A DNA stretch of 64,000 nt, from contig JAPPAV010000130.1 of NCBI GenBank assembly GCA_026705345.1, positions 1 through 64,000 of the forward strand, given 5' to 3'. A model generated the notes under the pieces. It saw only the letters and a list, made by a program, of their open reading frames with translations. It made no database searches and was not told where the DNA came from. Below are positions 16,794 to 25,475 of this stretch, piece after piece. The position numbers were made by a program, and so were the translations under genes. Position 1 is the first letter of the stretch. Every line of letters begins with the position of its first letter. Source of the stretch: Gammaproteobacteria bacterium (GTDB taxonomy: Bacteria > Pseudomonadota > Gammaproteobacteria > Pseudomonadales > Azotimanducaceae).

Positions 16794-17699
16794 ATGGCTC
16801 GGCAGAGTTCGGAGATCGGCGTTCGGGTCGGGATCCTGGCCGCGCGTGGGGTCGCGTGGACGTTTTCCCGTTTCGGGCTCGGCACCCTGCGTTGGCTCGG
16901 CGCCGTCGTGGGTGGGTTAGCTGCGCTCGGCAAATCCCGGGCAGCGCGGGTGACGCGGGTCAACGTCGATCTGGTCTACGAAGACCAGGACCAAGCCTGG
17001 CGTCGGCGTCTCGTTCGCCGAAGCCTGGCGGCGACCGGGATGAACCTATTCGAAGCCGCCGCCATGTGGACCTGGCCGTTGTCCCGACTAGCCGGACTTC
17101 GCAAACATTCCGAAGGGGAAAACCTGCTGGCCGGTCGGGCCGTTGGTCGCGGCGCGATCGTCCTGATTCCGCACTTCGGGAACTGGGAATACCTGGCCTA
17201 CCACCTGAACACCCTTGAGACCCTTACGCCCCTCTACCAGCCTCCGCGGTCCAAAGCCGTTGACCGCGCGTTGACATCCGCCCGGAACCGATTGGGCAGC
17301 CGTCCCGCCCCGAACTCCCTGGCGGGTCTGCGCCGGTTGGTCAAGGCACTTCAGAGCGGCGGCCTGGTGGCGATCCTGCCGGACCAGGTTCCGAGGGTCG
17401 ACTCGTCGGTCTCGGCACCGTTGTTCGGCCGCTCCGCGCTCACCATGTCGCTGGTCTCCAAGCTCCTGCAACGCGTCGACGCCGATGTGGTCATCGGCAC
17501 GGCGACACGTGTGCCCGGCGGTTTCGCGGTGCGTCTGGAGGCCGTCGCCGACGCCGTTCACGACCCGGATCCCGCCGTGGGTGCCCGGGCGATCAACGAA
17601 GCCATCGAGGCCGTCGTAGCCCGGGATCCGGCCCAGTATCAGTGGGAGTACAAGCGTTTTCGACTACCGGGCCAGCCGGACATCTACCGGCGGAGATAG
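16794..17699 (+). CDS. Lysophospholipid/lipid A acyltransferase (LpxL/LpxM family)
   Basis: 301 residues. The acyltransferase motif HFGNWE (His127-Glu132) follows AIVLIPHFG, and the later GGLVAILPDQVPR block is typical of the lipid A late acyltransferase family (PF03279), which moves acyl chains to lipid A precursors at the inner membrane. The final QYQWEYKRFRLPGQPDIYRR tail is also characteristic. N-terminal hydrophobic segments (VGILAARGVAWTFSRFG, WLGAVVGGLAAL) would anchor it. Start ATG 16794; no strong ribosome site, which fits coupling to the upstream gene. It may act with the envelope glycan operon at 19235-24280. Confidence 0.88.
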   Translation: MARQSSEIGVRVGILAARGVAWTFSRFGLGTLRWLGAVVGGLAALGKSRAARVTRVNVDLVYEDQDQAWRRRLVRRSLAATGMNLFEAAAMWTWPLSRLAGLRKHSEGENLLAGRAVGRGAIVLIPHFGNWEYLAYHLNTLETLTPLYQPPRSKAVDRALTSARNRLGSRPAPNSLAGLRRLVKALQSGGLVAILPDQVPRVDSSVSAPLFGRSALTMSLVSKLLQRVDADVVIGTATRVPGGFAVRLEAVADAVHDPDPAVGARAINEAIEAVVARDPAQYQWEYKRFRLPGQPDIYRRR

Positions 17700-17711
17700 C
17701 GACCCGGGCGG

Positions 17712-19022
17712 CTACTGCAGCCCCTTCAACAACGCGTCCCAGGGCCCGGTGATGGCCAGCGTGAGGCCCGGTGATTGCAGGTTCGCGAACACCCAGTCCC
17801 CGACCTGGCAGACACCGCACCACTCGCCGCCCCGGTAGTCGCCGTTGAAACCCTTGAGGCCGTCCAGCACGACGTTGTTCTCGGCGACGGGAACCACCGT
17901 GCCACCGGGCGTCAGCATCGACAGGCGATTGTGGCCGTCGCCGTCCTCGCAGAGCATCAGGGCGCCGTTCGTCATCATCGCGATATTGTCCGGGCCCTCG
18001 AGAGCCTGCCGTCCCGGGGACTCGTAGATCAGCCGAAGGCGATCGCGTGTTGCGTCCAACTCCCAAACCTGGCCGCAGCCGGCCCATCCACCCGTCGTGG
18101 ACACGAAGTACAGGTGTCCGTCGTCCCACCAGCAGCCCTCCAGGCGCTTGAAGCGCATGCCGCCCCTTGCGTAGCCTTGGCGGAACACGGACACCCGGCT
18201 GGCCTCCGGGTCATCGACATCGACCCAGGCGGTCGGCAGTTTCAGGCCCGCCGGCCATCGACCGGTGAAGTTCCGCCGACCGTCGATGGCCAGCATTTGC
18301 AGGCAACCGGGTCCCCGAAGACTCTCCGGAGGCGTGTGAGTGCCGCCGGGAACGAACCGATAAAGACCGCACTCCACCTCGTCTTCGGTCAGGTAGACGA
18401 TTCCCGTCGCCGGATCGATGGCAGCGGCTTCGTGCTCGAAACGGCCCAAGCGGGTCAACGGTCGAATGTCGCCGACGCCGCCGGCCGGCACCTCGAAGAC
18501 GAAGCCGTGGGAGCGTTCCGCGCCTTCCCCGGGATCGATCACCTCCTCCTCGCAGGTCAGCCAGCTTCCCCAGGGCGTTGGCCCGCCCGCGCAGTTCCTG
18601 GCCGTGCCGGCCAGCGAAACCCTGGACTCCAACCACTCCCCGTTCGCGAGATCGAACCCCACCGTCGTGGTGCCACCGCCGCCCAGGGCGTCGTAGACGG
18701 GCACACCGCCGTCGCCGATCGGGGGACCGCTGGTGATCTCGTGGTTGCGGACCAGGGCGACGGTGCGGCCGTCGTCCTGCGGGAAGGCGCCCATGCCGTC
18801 GTGTGCGGACGGCACCCGGTTGCCGTCCGCCATGGAGTCACCGCGCCAGCCGTGCGAGATGTAGCGGAACCCGGGCGGCAGGCGTAGCAATGGCTCGCCC
18901 GTCGCGAGATCGGCGACGGGCCGGAGATTGTCCTGCGTCGTCCGCGCCAGGGGGCGCCAGGCAAACCCCGCCACGGCGCTCGCCGATGCCGTGAAGGCGA
19001 TGAATTCCCGTCTGCTCGCCAT
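17712..19022 (-). CDS. PhoX-like (DUF839) Tat-exported phosphatase-like protein
   Basis: About 436 residues. The N-terminus MASRREFIAFTASASAVAGFAW has a twin-arginine motif (SRREFIAF) and hydrophobic core, predicting Tat export. The rest has the DUF839/PhoX beta-propeller look: DGMGAFPQDDGRTVALVRNHE, WGSWLTCEEEV, GRFEHEAAAIDPATGIVYLTED, and repeated FVPGG and ALMLCEDGD blocks. PhoX enzymes are calcium/iron alkaline phosphatases of the periplasm, but DUF839 proteins include members of unproven activity, so phosphatase is a family inference. Start ATG 19022 follows from the Tat signal. It diverges from the glycosyltransferase operon. Confidence 0.82.
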   Translation of the reverse strand: MASRREFIAFTASASAVAGFAWRPLARTTQDNLRPVADLATGEPLLRLPPGFRYISHGWRGDSMADGNRVPSAHDGMGAFPQDDGRTVALVRNHEITSGPPIGDGGVPVYDALGGGGTTTVGFDLANGEWLESRVSLAGTARNCAGGPTPWGSWLTCEEEVIDPGEGAERSHGFVFEVPAGGVGDIRPLTRLGRFEHEAAAIDPATGIVYLTEDEVECGLYRFVPGGTHTPPESLRGPGCLQMLAIDGRRNFTGRWPAGLKLPTAWVDVDDPEASRVSVFRQGYARGGMRFKRLEGCWWDDGHLYFVSTTGGWAGCGQVWELDATRDRLRLIYESPGRQALEGPDNIAMMTNGALMLCEDGDGHNRLSMLTPGGTVVPVAENNVVLDGLKGFNGDYRGGEWCGVCQVGDWVFANLQSPGLTLAITGPWDALLKGLQ

Positions 19023-19090
19023 TTGCGGGAATGGTAACAAGCACGCAAAGCACACTACACTGCGGCGCGGTTGCTCTCGCGCTCACGCGT

Positions 19091-19128
19091 CTCGTGGAAA
19101 CACGAGGCGCATCTCGTGAGTACACGAG
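19091..19128. promoter_or_regulatory. Tandem 16-bp dyads, possible operator pair
   Basis: Two inverted repeats with identical arms CTCGTG / CACGAG and 4-base centres GAAA (19091-19106) and AGTA (19113-19128). They start exactly 22 bases apart, about two helical turns, so both would face the same side of the DNA. They lie between the divergent PhoX-like gene (start 19022) and glycosyltransferase gene (start 19235). No T-run follows, so they do not look like terminators. A dimeric repressor or activator site is my inference. Confidence 0.45.
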
Positions 19129-19234
19129 TCGTCAAGGAGCAGATTTGGGCTCTTGTTCATCTGCAACCTGAGTGTAAGCATCGAGGGCGCCCAAGGAATC
19201 TAGTGCGCGCCGATAGGACCGTAAGAGAGGAAGC

Positions 19235-20368
19235 GTGAAGGTCGTCCAGGTTCTGCCCGCCCTGGAAGGCGGCGGCGTCGAACAGGGAACGCTGGAGGTC
19301 GCCCAAGCGCTGGTGGCCGCAGGCCATGAGTCCCTGGTCGTTTCCAGGGGGGGACGCCTCGTTGGGCAACTCGAGCGAGCCGGCAGTCGCCATGTCGCCT
19401 GGGACATCGGTCGCAAGCATCCATCGACCCTCCTCGCGGCTCGACGGTTCCGACGCTGGCTTGCCAGCGAACGGCCCGCGATACTTCATGTGCGTTCGCG
19501 CCTGCCCGCCTGGGTCTCGTGGCTGGCGTGGCGAGGGATGCCGGAGGGCGAGCGGCCACGTTTCGTCACCACCGTGCACGGCCTCTATTCGGTCAGTCGC
19601 TACAGCGGCGTCATGACCCGGGGCGAACGGGTCATCGTCGTTTCCGACACCGCCCGGCAATACGTAGAAGACAACTATCCCGGTGTCGACCTGGCCAGGG
19701 TGGAGCGAATATTCCGGGGCGTCGACCGGGCCCGATTCCGGCGCGGCTTCCGTCCTGGCGAAGATTGGCTGGCGAAGTGGCGAAGCGACTTTCCGGCCTG
19801 CGACGGCAAGGCTCTCGTGGTACTGCCCGGTCGGTTGACCCGCCTCAAGGGGCACCACGACTTCATCGACGTGATCGAACGACTACGTCAAAAGCATCCC
19901 AACGTCACCGGTCTTGTCGTCGGTGGCATCGATCCCCGGCACCGGTCCTACGCAAGGGAACTCCGCGAGCGGGGCAAGGGCATCGTATTCACCGGACACC
20001 GAAACGACCTGCGCGAGATCATGGCCATCTCCGCGGCGGTGTTGTCGCTTTCGCAGAAACCCGAGTCGTTCGGTCGCACGGTGCTTGAAGCGCTGTCCCT
20101 CGGAATTCCCGTGGTCGGCTACCAGCACGGCGGCGTCGGCGAGATTCTCGGTCACGTCTTTCCCGGGGGACGCGTCGCCGTCGGCGATACGGACGCGGTT
20201 GCCGACCAGCTCGACAACATCCTCGGCAATCCCGACTCGGCCAGCCGAGCGATACGCGACCACGACTTCGATGTCGCCAAGATGTGCCGGGAGACCTTGG
20301 CGCTGTACGGCGAAATCTGCGGACAACCGAGCACGGCCATTTCGAGCGCCGCCAGCATCGGATCATGA
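19235..20368 (+). CDS. Glycosyltransferase family 4 protein
   Basis: 377 residues. N-terminal VLPALEGGGVEQGTLEVAQAL is the GT4 glycine-rich acceptor loop, followed by VHVRSRLPAW-like and VVSDTARQYV blocks; the C-terminal nucleotide-sugar domain has VVLPGRLTRLKGHHDFIDVI and the EX7E region ESFGRTVLEALSLGIPVVGYQHGG. It transfers a sugar from a nucleotide donor to an envelope glycan acceptor, probably at the cytoplasmic face. Start GTG 19235 with GAGAGGAAG upstream. First gene of an operon; its stop overlaps the deacetylase start (ATGA). Confidence 0.9.
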   Translation: MKVVQVLPALEGGGVEQGTLEVAQALVAAGHESLVVSRGGRLVGQLERAGSRHVAWDIGRKHPSTLLAARRFRRWLASERPAILHVRSRLPAWVSWLAWRGMPEGERPRFVTTVHGLYSVSRYSGVMTRGERVIVVSDTARQYVEDNYPGVDLARVERIFRGVDRARFRRGFRPGEDWLAKWRSDFPACDGKALVVLPGRLTRLKGHHDFIDVIERLRQKHPNVTGLVVGGIDPRHRSYARELRERGKGIVFTGHRNDLREIMAISAAVLSLSQKPESFGRTVLEALSLGIPVVGYQHGGVGEILGHVFPGGRVAVGDTDAVADQLDNILGNPDSASRAIRDHDFDVAKMCRETLALYGEICGQPSTAISSAASIGS

Positions 20369-21189
20369 CCACGACCGTCGTCGTTGTCGCCTGCCTGACC
20401 CTTCTCGTGACCGTGTACTTCTCTATGCGCTACGCTTGGTGGCGTGGTCCCGTCGACTACGGTCGACCTCGGATCCTCATGTACCACATGATTCGCCCTC
20501 GCCGCCGGGGTGGGCGTTTCAACAAGCTGCGGGTCGCCCCCGGGGAGTTCGAACGGCAACTGGAATGGCTGGTCGACAACGGTTGGCGGTTTGCCTTCCT
20601 GTCCGAACTCGACGACGTGTCGGATCAGCCCAAGACCGTGGTGCTGACGTTCGACGACGGCTACCGGGACAACTACACGAGGGCGCATCCCCTGCTCCAG
20701 AAGTACGGCGCCAAGGCGACCCTGTTCCTGGTTGTCGACCGCTTCGACCGCGACTGGTCGACGACCAAGAAGGCGCACCACGACTCCGGCGAGTTGATGC
20801 AAGAACCCAAATTGACCGACGCGGAGGTACGCGAGATGCTCCAATCGGGCTCTTGGGAACTCGGTGCCCACACCCTGACGCATGCGTTGCTACCCGACCT
20901 GGCCACCGACGAAAAGCGCCAAGAGATGGCGGGAGGCAAGGCCGAACTCGAGGCAACCTTCGCGACAAAGGTATCGAGTTTCGCCTATCCCTTCGGCATC
21001 TTCGGCGACGATGAAGAGACCCTGGCGGGCGCCGTCGGGTACGACTACGCGGTGACCACCGATGCCGGGATCAGCACCGAGACGCGCGCCGAGCGCTTGA
21101 GACTCAAGCGCGTCAAGATCAGCGGCAAGGAAGGTGCGTTGGGGTTTTCGATCCGCCTGCGCACGGGAAAGCGCGGACTGCTCGACTGA
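20365..21189 (+). CDS. Polysaccharide deacetylase (NodB domain), membrane-anchored
   Basis: 274 residues. An N-terminal membrane segment (VVVVACLTLLVTVYF) precedes a NodB-type fold: PRILMYHMI, then TFDDGYRDN with the metal/catalytic aspartates, then ELGAHTLTHALL with the two zinc histidines, and FAYPFGIFGDD. CE4 enzymes remove N- or O-acetyl groups from glycans. It starts in an ATGA overlap with the upstream glycosyltransferase and ends 2 bases before the next one, so it is almost certainly co-translated. It probably tailors the glycan built by its neighbours. Confidence 0.9.
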   Translation: MTTTVVVVACLTLLVTVYFSMRYAWWRGPVDYGRPRILMYHMIRPRRRGGRFNKLRVAPGEFERQLEWLVDNGWRFAFLSELDDVSDQPKTVVLTFDDGYRDNYTRAHPLLQKYGAKATLFLVVDRFDRDWSTTKKAHHDSGELMQEPKLTDAEVREMLQSGSWELGAHTLTHALLPDLATDEKRQEMAGGKAELEATFATKVSSFAYPFGIFGDDEETLAGAVGYDYAVTTDAGISTETRAERLRLKRVKISGKEGALGFSIRLRTGKRGLLD

Positions 21190-21191
21190 CA

Positions 21192-22202
21192 ATGCGTATT
21201 TGCCAAGTCATGGCCGGCGACGAGGAAGGGGGACTCGAGACCCACTTCGTCGATCTTGCCAACGGCCTGGCGGAAACGGGCGACGGCGTGGCCGTCATCG
21301 CCCACGAACGCTACCGCGACCGCTTCGGCCCGGGCATCGAGTTTCACTCCCTGGATCTGACGCGCGGGCGCCGCAATCCCTGGCTGCGACACAAGCTAAG
21401 GCGTTTGATCGAAGGGGTTCAACCGGATGTCGTGCATGCACACGCCGGCAAGGCAGCCGCGCTGGTCGCCCGCATCGACCCACCGACCCGGACAGTGGGC
21501 ACTGTCCACGGGCGCAAGAAGGACCTCTCGAGCTATCGCCGTTTCGACGCCGTGATCGGCGTCAGCCGTGGTGTGCTTGCGGGTCTCGACCACCCCGCCA
21601 AGACGATCGTCTACAACGGCGTTCGCCCGGCTCCGCCAACACTGTCGGGCACCGAACTTCGGCGAAGATTCGACATCGACGCAAGAGCCCCGGTTGCGAT
21701 GGCCGTCGGTCGCCTCGTCCCGGTCAAGGGCTACAACCACCTGATCGATCTCTGGGACGCGGGTCTCGGGCATCTGCTCATCGTCGGCGACGGTCCCGAG
21801 CGCCGGCGCCTGGAAACCCTTGCCAAGGGCAAGCCCGTCACGTTGGCAGGTCACAGAGGCGATGTCCGTTCGTACATGGGTGCCGCGGACCTGATGGTGT
21901 TCTCGTCCCAACGGGAAGGACTCAGCTACGCGCTCGCGGAAGCGCTGCTGGCCGGGCTTCCCGTGGTATCGACGCCGGTGCCCGGCGCCGAGGAACTCCT
22001 ACCGCCTAGCCATCTCGCCCCGATCGGCGCCCTCAAGAGAACCATCGCCGCCAACCTGGCCGACCCGGTCGCCGCACGCGACCGAATGCGCGCCGTCTTC
22101 GCCTGGGCCGCCGAGACCCTGACGGTGGATCGCATGGTCCGGGCCACCCGGCTTGTCTACGAAGCCGGCGGCAAACAGGCGCGCGTGGCATGCTCAGATT
22201 AG
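21192..22202 (+). CDS. Glycosyltransferase family 4 protein
   Basis: 336 residues. The GT4 layout is clear: MRICQVMAGDEEGGLETHFVDLANGLAETGDGV at the N-terminus, DVVHAHAGKAAALVAR, FDAVIGVSRGVLAGL, then the donor-binding half with AVGRLVPVKGYNHLIDLW, LLIVGDGPERRRLE and SSQREGLSYALAEALLAGLPVVSTPVPG (EX7E region). It is a second envelope sugar transferase in the operon, paralogous to the one at 19235. It overlaps the following kinase-like gene by 13 bases. Confidence 0.9.
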   Translation: MRICQVMAGDEEGGLETHFVDLANGLAETGDGVAVIAHERYRDRFGPGIEFHSLDLTRGRRNPWLRHKLRRLIEGVQPDVVHAHAGKAAALVARIDPPTRTVGTVHGRKKDLSSYRRFDAVIGVSRGVLAGLDHPAKTIVYNGVRPAPPTLSGTELRRRFDIDARAPVAMAVGRLVPVKGYNHLIDLWDAGLGHLLIVGDGPERRRLETLAKGKPVTLAGHRGDVRSYMGAADLMVFSSQREGLSYALAEALLAGLPVVSTPVPGAEELLPPSHLAPIGALKRTIAANLADPVAARDRMRAVFAWAAETLTVDRMVRATRLVYEAGGKQARVACSD

Positions 22203-22846
22203 GCCACATCGAACCCTTCGCGATCGGCGGCACGCGACGCTGCTACGTACATCCCGATGACGAGACGCTTTGCGTCAAGGTGCTTCGGCCGGACCGGACG
22301 CCAAGTGCGCGACGGGCCGTGGCCGCGGGTTGGCGGCGCATGAAACGCCTTGCGAGCTTCGACGACCAGGTGAAAGAGCTCAAGGCGTACCAGCGCCTCA
22401 AGCGCCGCGGGCAACTTGATTGGTCCCACGTCCCCCGCTTCTACGGCACCGTTGCAACTGACCAGGGGCTCGGCATCGTCACGGCGCTGTTCCGCGACTG
22501 GGACGGCGGCTATCCGAAGAACTTAGAGGAGCTACTGCCCGGCGGCATGACCGATGCACTCGAAGCGGCGATTCGCGAATTCAAGGGTTGGTTGCGCCGG
22601 GAGCTGTTCCTCACCCGGGATCTCCTGCCGCACAACATCATTGCCGTGGCCGACAGCGCGGAACGTTGTCGCCTGGTGATTGTCGATGGCATCGGTAACA
22701 GCGAGTTCGTTCCGTTGTCCCATTGGTTCAGGTTCTGCGCCCGGATGAAGATCGAACGCAAGATCAGGAAGTTCGACTACCGCACGCAAATCCTTCTGCC
22801 GGGGCCGCCGACTGCCCGCGAAGGAGACGCCGATGCGCATCCTTAA
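22190..22846 (+). CDS. YrbL-like protein (LPS-core kinase-like fold)
   Basis: 218 residues. The N-terminus IEPFAIGGTRRCYVHPDDETLCVKVLRP and the block LFLTRDLLPHNIIAV match the YrbL family, distant kinase-like proteins. The lysine in CVKVL could be the ATP-binding lysine, and DLLPHNI with the later VIVDGIGN could give catalytic-loop and metal positions. E. coli YrbL is PhoP-regulated, but its activity is not established; the neighbours here suggest phosphorylation of an envelope glycan (inference). Overlaps both adjacent genes by 13-14 bases. Confidence 0.78.
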   Translation: MLRLGHIEPFAIGGTRRCYVHPDDETLCVKVLRPDRTPSARRAVAAGWRRMKRLASFDDQVKELKAYQRLKRRGQLDWSHVPRFYGTVATDQGLGIVTALFRDWDGGYPKNLEELLPGGMTDALEAAIREFKGWLRRELFLTRDLLPHNIIAVADSAERCRLVIVDGIGNSEFVPLSHWFRFCARMKIERKIRKFDYRTQILLPGPPTAREGDADAHP

Positions 22847-23576
22847 GGGCGCCGAGGCCAAGCTTCGCCGGCTACGCCGCCTCGCCTCGCCGGTGGTGTG
22901 GGCCGGCAACTCGGTGCACTGCCCGCTCTGCGAGCGGTCGTTCCGCGGCTTCCGGCCCGCCGGCAAACGCCGGTCTCGGCGCCGGAACGCCATCTGTCCG
23001 TACTGCGGGGCGCGGGAGCGCGATCGGCTGACATTCCTTTTCCTGGCTGGTTCCGACGGCCCCACGACCGGATCGCCAGTTCTGCACATCGCGCCGGAGG
23101 CGTGTCTCGTGCCCAGATTGCGGGAATTGGCGGCCGGCGACTACGTAACCGCCGACCTCATTCGCACCGACGTGGACGAGCGATTCGACCTCATGTCGAT
23201 ACCCTATGCCGAGGCGACGTTCCACGGTGTCTACTGCAGCCACGTCCTTCAGGATGTGCCCGACGACATCGCGGCGATGGCGGAGGTGCTCCGCGTCCTC
23301 AAGCCCGGCGGCTGGGCGATTCTCAATATCCCCGCGACCGCCGTGGTCACCGTGGACCATCGCGACGCGCCGCTGCATGTGCGTCGCCCGGGGGACCGGC
23401 GTCCCCACGAGCACCTGCGGACCTACGGCCAGGACTTTCCGAAACGCATGTCGTCGGTGGGGTTCCGCGTGCGCGAGCTACGTCCCGGCGATCTGGCCAG
23501 TCCCGATGAGCAGTCCCGGTTCGGCATTGACTCCCCGGCAGCCGGTTCGGTCCATTTCGGAACGAAGCCGCCATGA
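22833..23576 (+). CDS. SAM-dependent methyltransferase with N-terminal zinc ribbon
   Basis: 247 residues. Two CxxC pairs, CPLC and CPYC (about residues 29-59), form a probable zinc ribbon, followed by a class I methyltransferase domain: VLHIAPEACLVPRL in place of the usual glycine-rich SAM loop, DLIRTDVDERFDLMSIPYAEATFHGVYCSHVLQDVPDD, and VLRVLKPGGWAILNIP. This architecture is common in surface-polysaccharide clusters. Start ATG 22833 overlaps the YrbL-like gene; the stop overlaps the next ATG (ATGA). Acceptor unknown. Confidence 0.85.
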   Translation: MRILKGAEAKLRRLRRLASPVVWAGNSVHCPLCERSFRGFRPAGKRRSRRRNAICPYCGARERDRLTFLFLAGSDGPTTGSPVLHIAPEACLVPRLRELAAGDYVTADLIRTDVDERFDLMSIPYAEATFHGVYCSHVLQDVPDDIAAMAEVLRVLKPGGWAILNIPATAVVTVDHRDAPLHVRRPGDRRPHEHLRTYGQDFPKRMSSVGFRVRELRPGDLASPDEQSRFGIDSPAAGSVHFGTKPP

Positions 23577-24280
23577 GCCCAGCACTGATTCGTCACGCCG
23601 TACACGCCGCTCGTGGCTCGCTACTCGTCGCCGCCGCTATCGCCTGGGCGCCCTCGGCCGAAGAACTGCAATACGACGCCCAGGTGGCGTGGTTCCATGC
23701 CGGCACAATCAACATGACGTTGGAAGAGGACGGGGACCGCTATGAACTGTCCGGATTGGTGACCACGTCCGGTGCGATGAACCGGCTGTTCAAATGGCGC
23801 GGGCAATTCGCCGCCACCGGTCGATTCGTCGACGGCTCTCCGACCACCAACGCGTACCTGCTCCTCGAGGACGACGGAGAGACCCGCGAAGTGCTGCTCG
23901 CATTCGGCGACAAGACGACCATCCATACCACCGACAGCAAGTCGGAGGTGCTTCCCGTTCCGCCCGGCTCGGATCTCATGTCGGTGATGTTCCTCGCACC
24001 CCATTGCCTAGGCGAGACCGTCGTCCACGACGGCGAGGGCGCCTACCGGATCGTGCCCGAGCGAACGTCCACACGGCACTTGAACCAGAAACCCCGGTAC
24101 TTCTCGGGTCCCACCGTGCGCTGCGACTATCGCTTTCGATACGTCGATGGCAGTACGCGGCGGGTGTCGTTTTGGATTCCCGATGCGCAGGGTCCGAGGT
24201 TTCCCGTCCGGATCCAGGTTCGAGTACCGCTGCTTCCGGACGGCATCCTGCGCCTGCGCCTTGATCGCCCTTCGGGCTAG
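23573..24280 (+). CDS. DUF3108 domain exported protein
   Basis: 235 residues. A short hydrophobic N-terminus (ARGSLLVAAAIAWAPSAEE) suggests export. The body, AQVAWFHAGTINMTLEEDGDRYELSGLVTTSGAMNRLFKWRG onwards, is the repeated beta-strand pattern of DUF3108 envelope proteins, and FPVRIQVRVPLLPDGILRLRLD ends it. Function unproven; possibly a periplasmic envelope factor. It is the last of six genes with end-to-start overlaps (19235-24280), which ties it to glycan synthesis. Confidence 0.8.
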   Translation: MSPALIRHAVHAARGSLLVAAAIAWAPSAEELQYDAQVAWFHAGTINMTLEEDGDRYELSGLVTTSGAMNRLFKWRGQFAATGRFVDGSPTTNAYLLLEDDGETREVLLAFGDKTTIHTTDSKSEVLPVPPGSDLMSVMFLAPHCLGETVVHDGEGAYRIVPERTSTRHLNQKPRYFSGPTVRCDYRFRYVDGSTRRVSFWIPDAQGPRFPVRIQVRVPLLPDGILRLRLDRPSG

Positions 24281-24367
24281 CGGGCACTCGCGCCGGGACA
24301 GTCGCGAGTTCCCTTAAGCCATGGCGACTCACCGCAGACTGGCGAGACTGGGCCGCGTACACTGCGC

Positions 24368-25402
24368 GTGGTTTCCAATTCACTCGACCGGATTTCCGCC
24401 TTGCCCATCAGACTCGGCGTTCTCGACCAGTCCCCCATCTCCCGGGGCGAAGAAGCCGCTGACGCGATTGCGCACACGATGGCCCTCGCCAAGCGCTGCG
24501 ATGAACTCGGCTACCACCGCTACTGGGTGGCCGAACACCATGCTTCCGATTCGCTCGCGAGTTCGTCGCCCGAGATTCTGATAACCCGACTCGCCGCCGA
24601 GACCGAGCGGATACGCGTCGGATCGGGCGGCGTCATGCTGTCCCACTATTCGCCATTCAAGGTGGCGGAGAACTTCCGCATGCTCGAAGTCCTGTATCCA
24701 GGCCGGATCGATCTGGGCGTGGGCCGGGCGCCGGGTAGCGACGGACTCACCGCGGCGGCCCTCGCCTACGGCAATCCGCTGGGCATCGAGTACTACCCGG
24801 CCAAGGTCAAGGACCTGGTCGCGTTCGTCTCCGGGCGCACGCCCATCACCGAAGCGTTCCGGGATCTCAAGGCCACCCCGAAGGCGGCGACGGCACCCGA
24901 GATGTGGTTGCTCGGTTCGAGCTACGACTCCGCGGCGTACGCCGCCCGCTTTGGCCTCGCGTACTCCCACGCCCACTTCATCGCGCCCCAACTGGCCGTC
25001 GAGGCGATGCAGCAATACCGCGAGCGGTTCGCTCCGGAGCACCTCACCAAGCCCTACGCCTCCGTAGGCGTCTTCGCCATCGCCGTGGAAGACGCCGAAC
25101 GCGCCGAGTTGTTCCGGCGCATGCGGGAGATCCAACGCATTCGCCGCGACCGCGGCCAGCGGGGCCCGGCACCGACGCTGGAGGAAGCCGCCGACTGGCC
25201 GTTCACCGACGAGGAGCTCGACGCCATGCGCAACCGCCGCTCACGGCAGATCATCGGCACCGCGGACGAAGTCCGGGCAGACATCGAGGATCTCCTTAGC
25301 CAATCGGGGGCCGACGAAGCGGTTCTGCTCACCATCACGCCTTCCTTCGAGGATCGGGTGAAGTCCTACGAACTGATCGCGGCGGCCTTCGGCATCGGCT
25401 GA
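24368..25402 (+). CDS. Luciferase-like flavin oxidoreductase (MsnO8 type)
   Basis: 344 residues. LGVLDQSPISRGEEAADAIAHTMALAKRCDELGYHRYWVAEHH is the distinctive N-terminus of the MsnO8-like branch of LLM-class flavin oxidoreductases, with VGSGGVMLSHYSPFKVAENFRMLEVLYPGRIDLGVGRAPG following. Members bind reduced FMN and may use O2 on an organic substrate; the reaction is unknown. Start GTG 24368 is the farthest in-frame candidate; a TTG at 24401 is closer to the conserved domain, so the first 11 residues are doubtful. Not obviously in an operon. Confidence 0.87.
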   Translation: MVSNSLDRISALPIRLGVLDQSPISRGEEAADAIAHTMALAKRCDELGYHRYWVAEHHASDSLASSSPEILITRLAAETERIRVGSGGVMLSHYSPFKVAENFRMLEVLYPGRIDLGVGRAPGSDGLTAAALAYGNPLGIEYYPAKVKDLVAFVSGRTPITEAFRDLKATPKAATAPEMWLLGSSYDSAAYAARFGLAYSHAHFIAPQLAVEAMQQYRERFAPEHLTKPYASVGVFAIAVEDAERAELFRRMREIQRIRRDRGQRGPAPTLEEAADWPFTDEELDAMRNRRSRQIIGTADEVRADIEDLLSQSGADEAVLLTITPSFEDRVKSYELIAAAFGIG

Positions 25403-25475
25403 CCGCGACAACGCCAACAATGGCTGGGTGCGATCAGGGATAATGCCACCGGATTACCCGCCGAAGGAACCAGGC

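Noticed and set aside
19091-19128. Rho-independent terminator
   Set aside because: No T-run follows either dyad and it lies upstream of divergent genes, not at a gene end.
24277-24492. Small minus-strand frame at the LLM gene start
   Set aside because: Shadow of the LLM gene; no ribosome site or domain.
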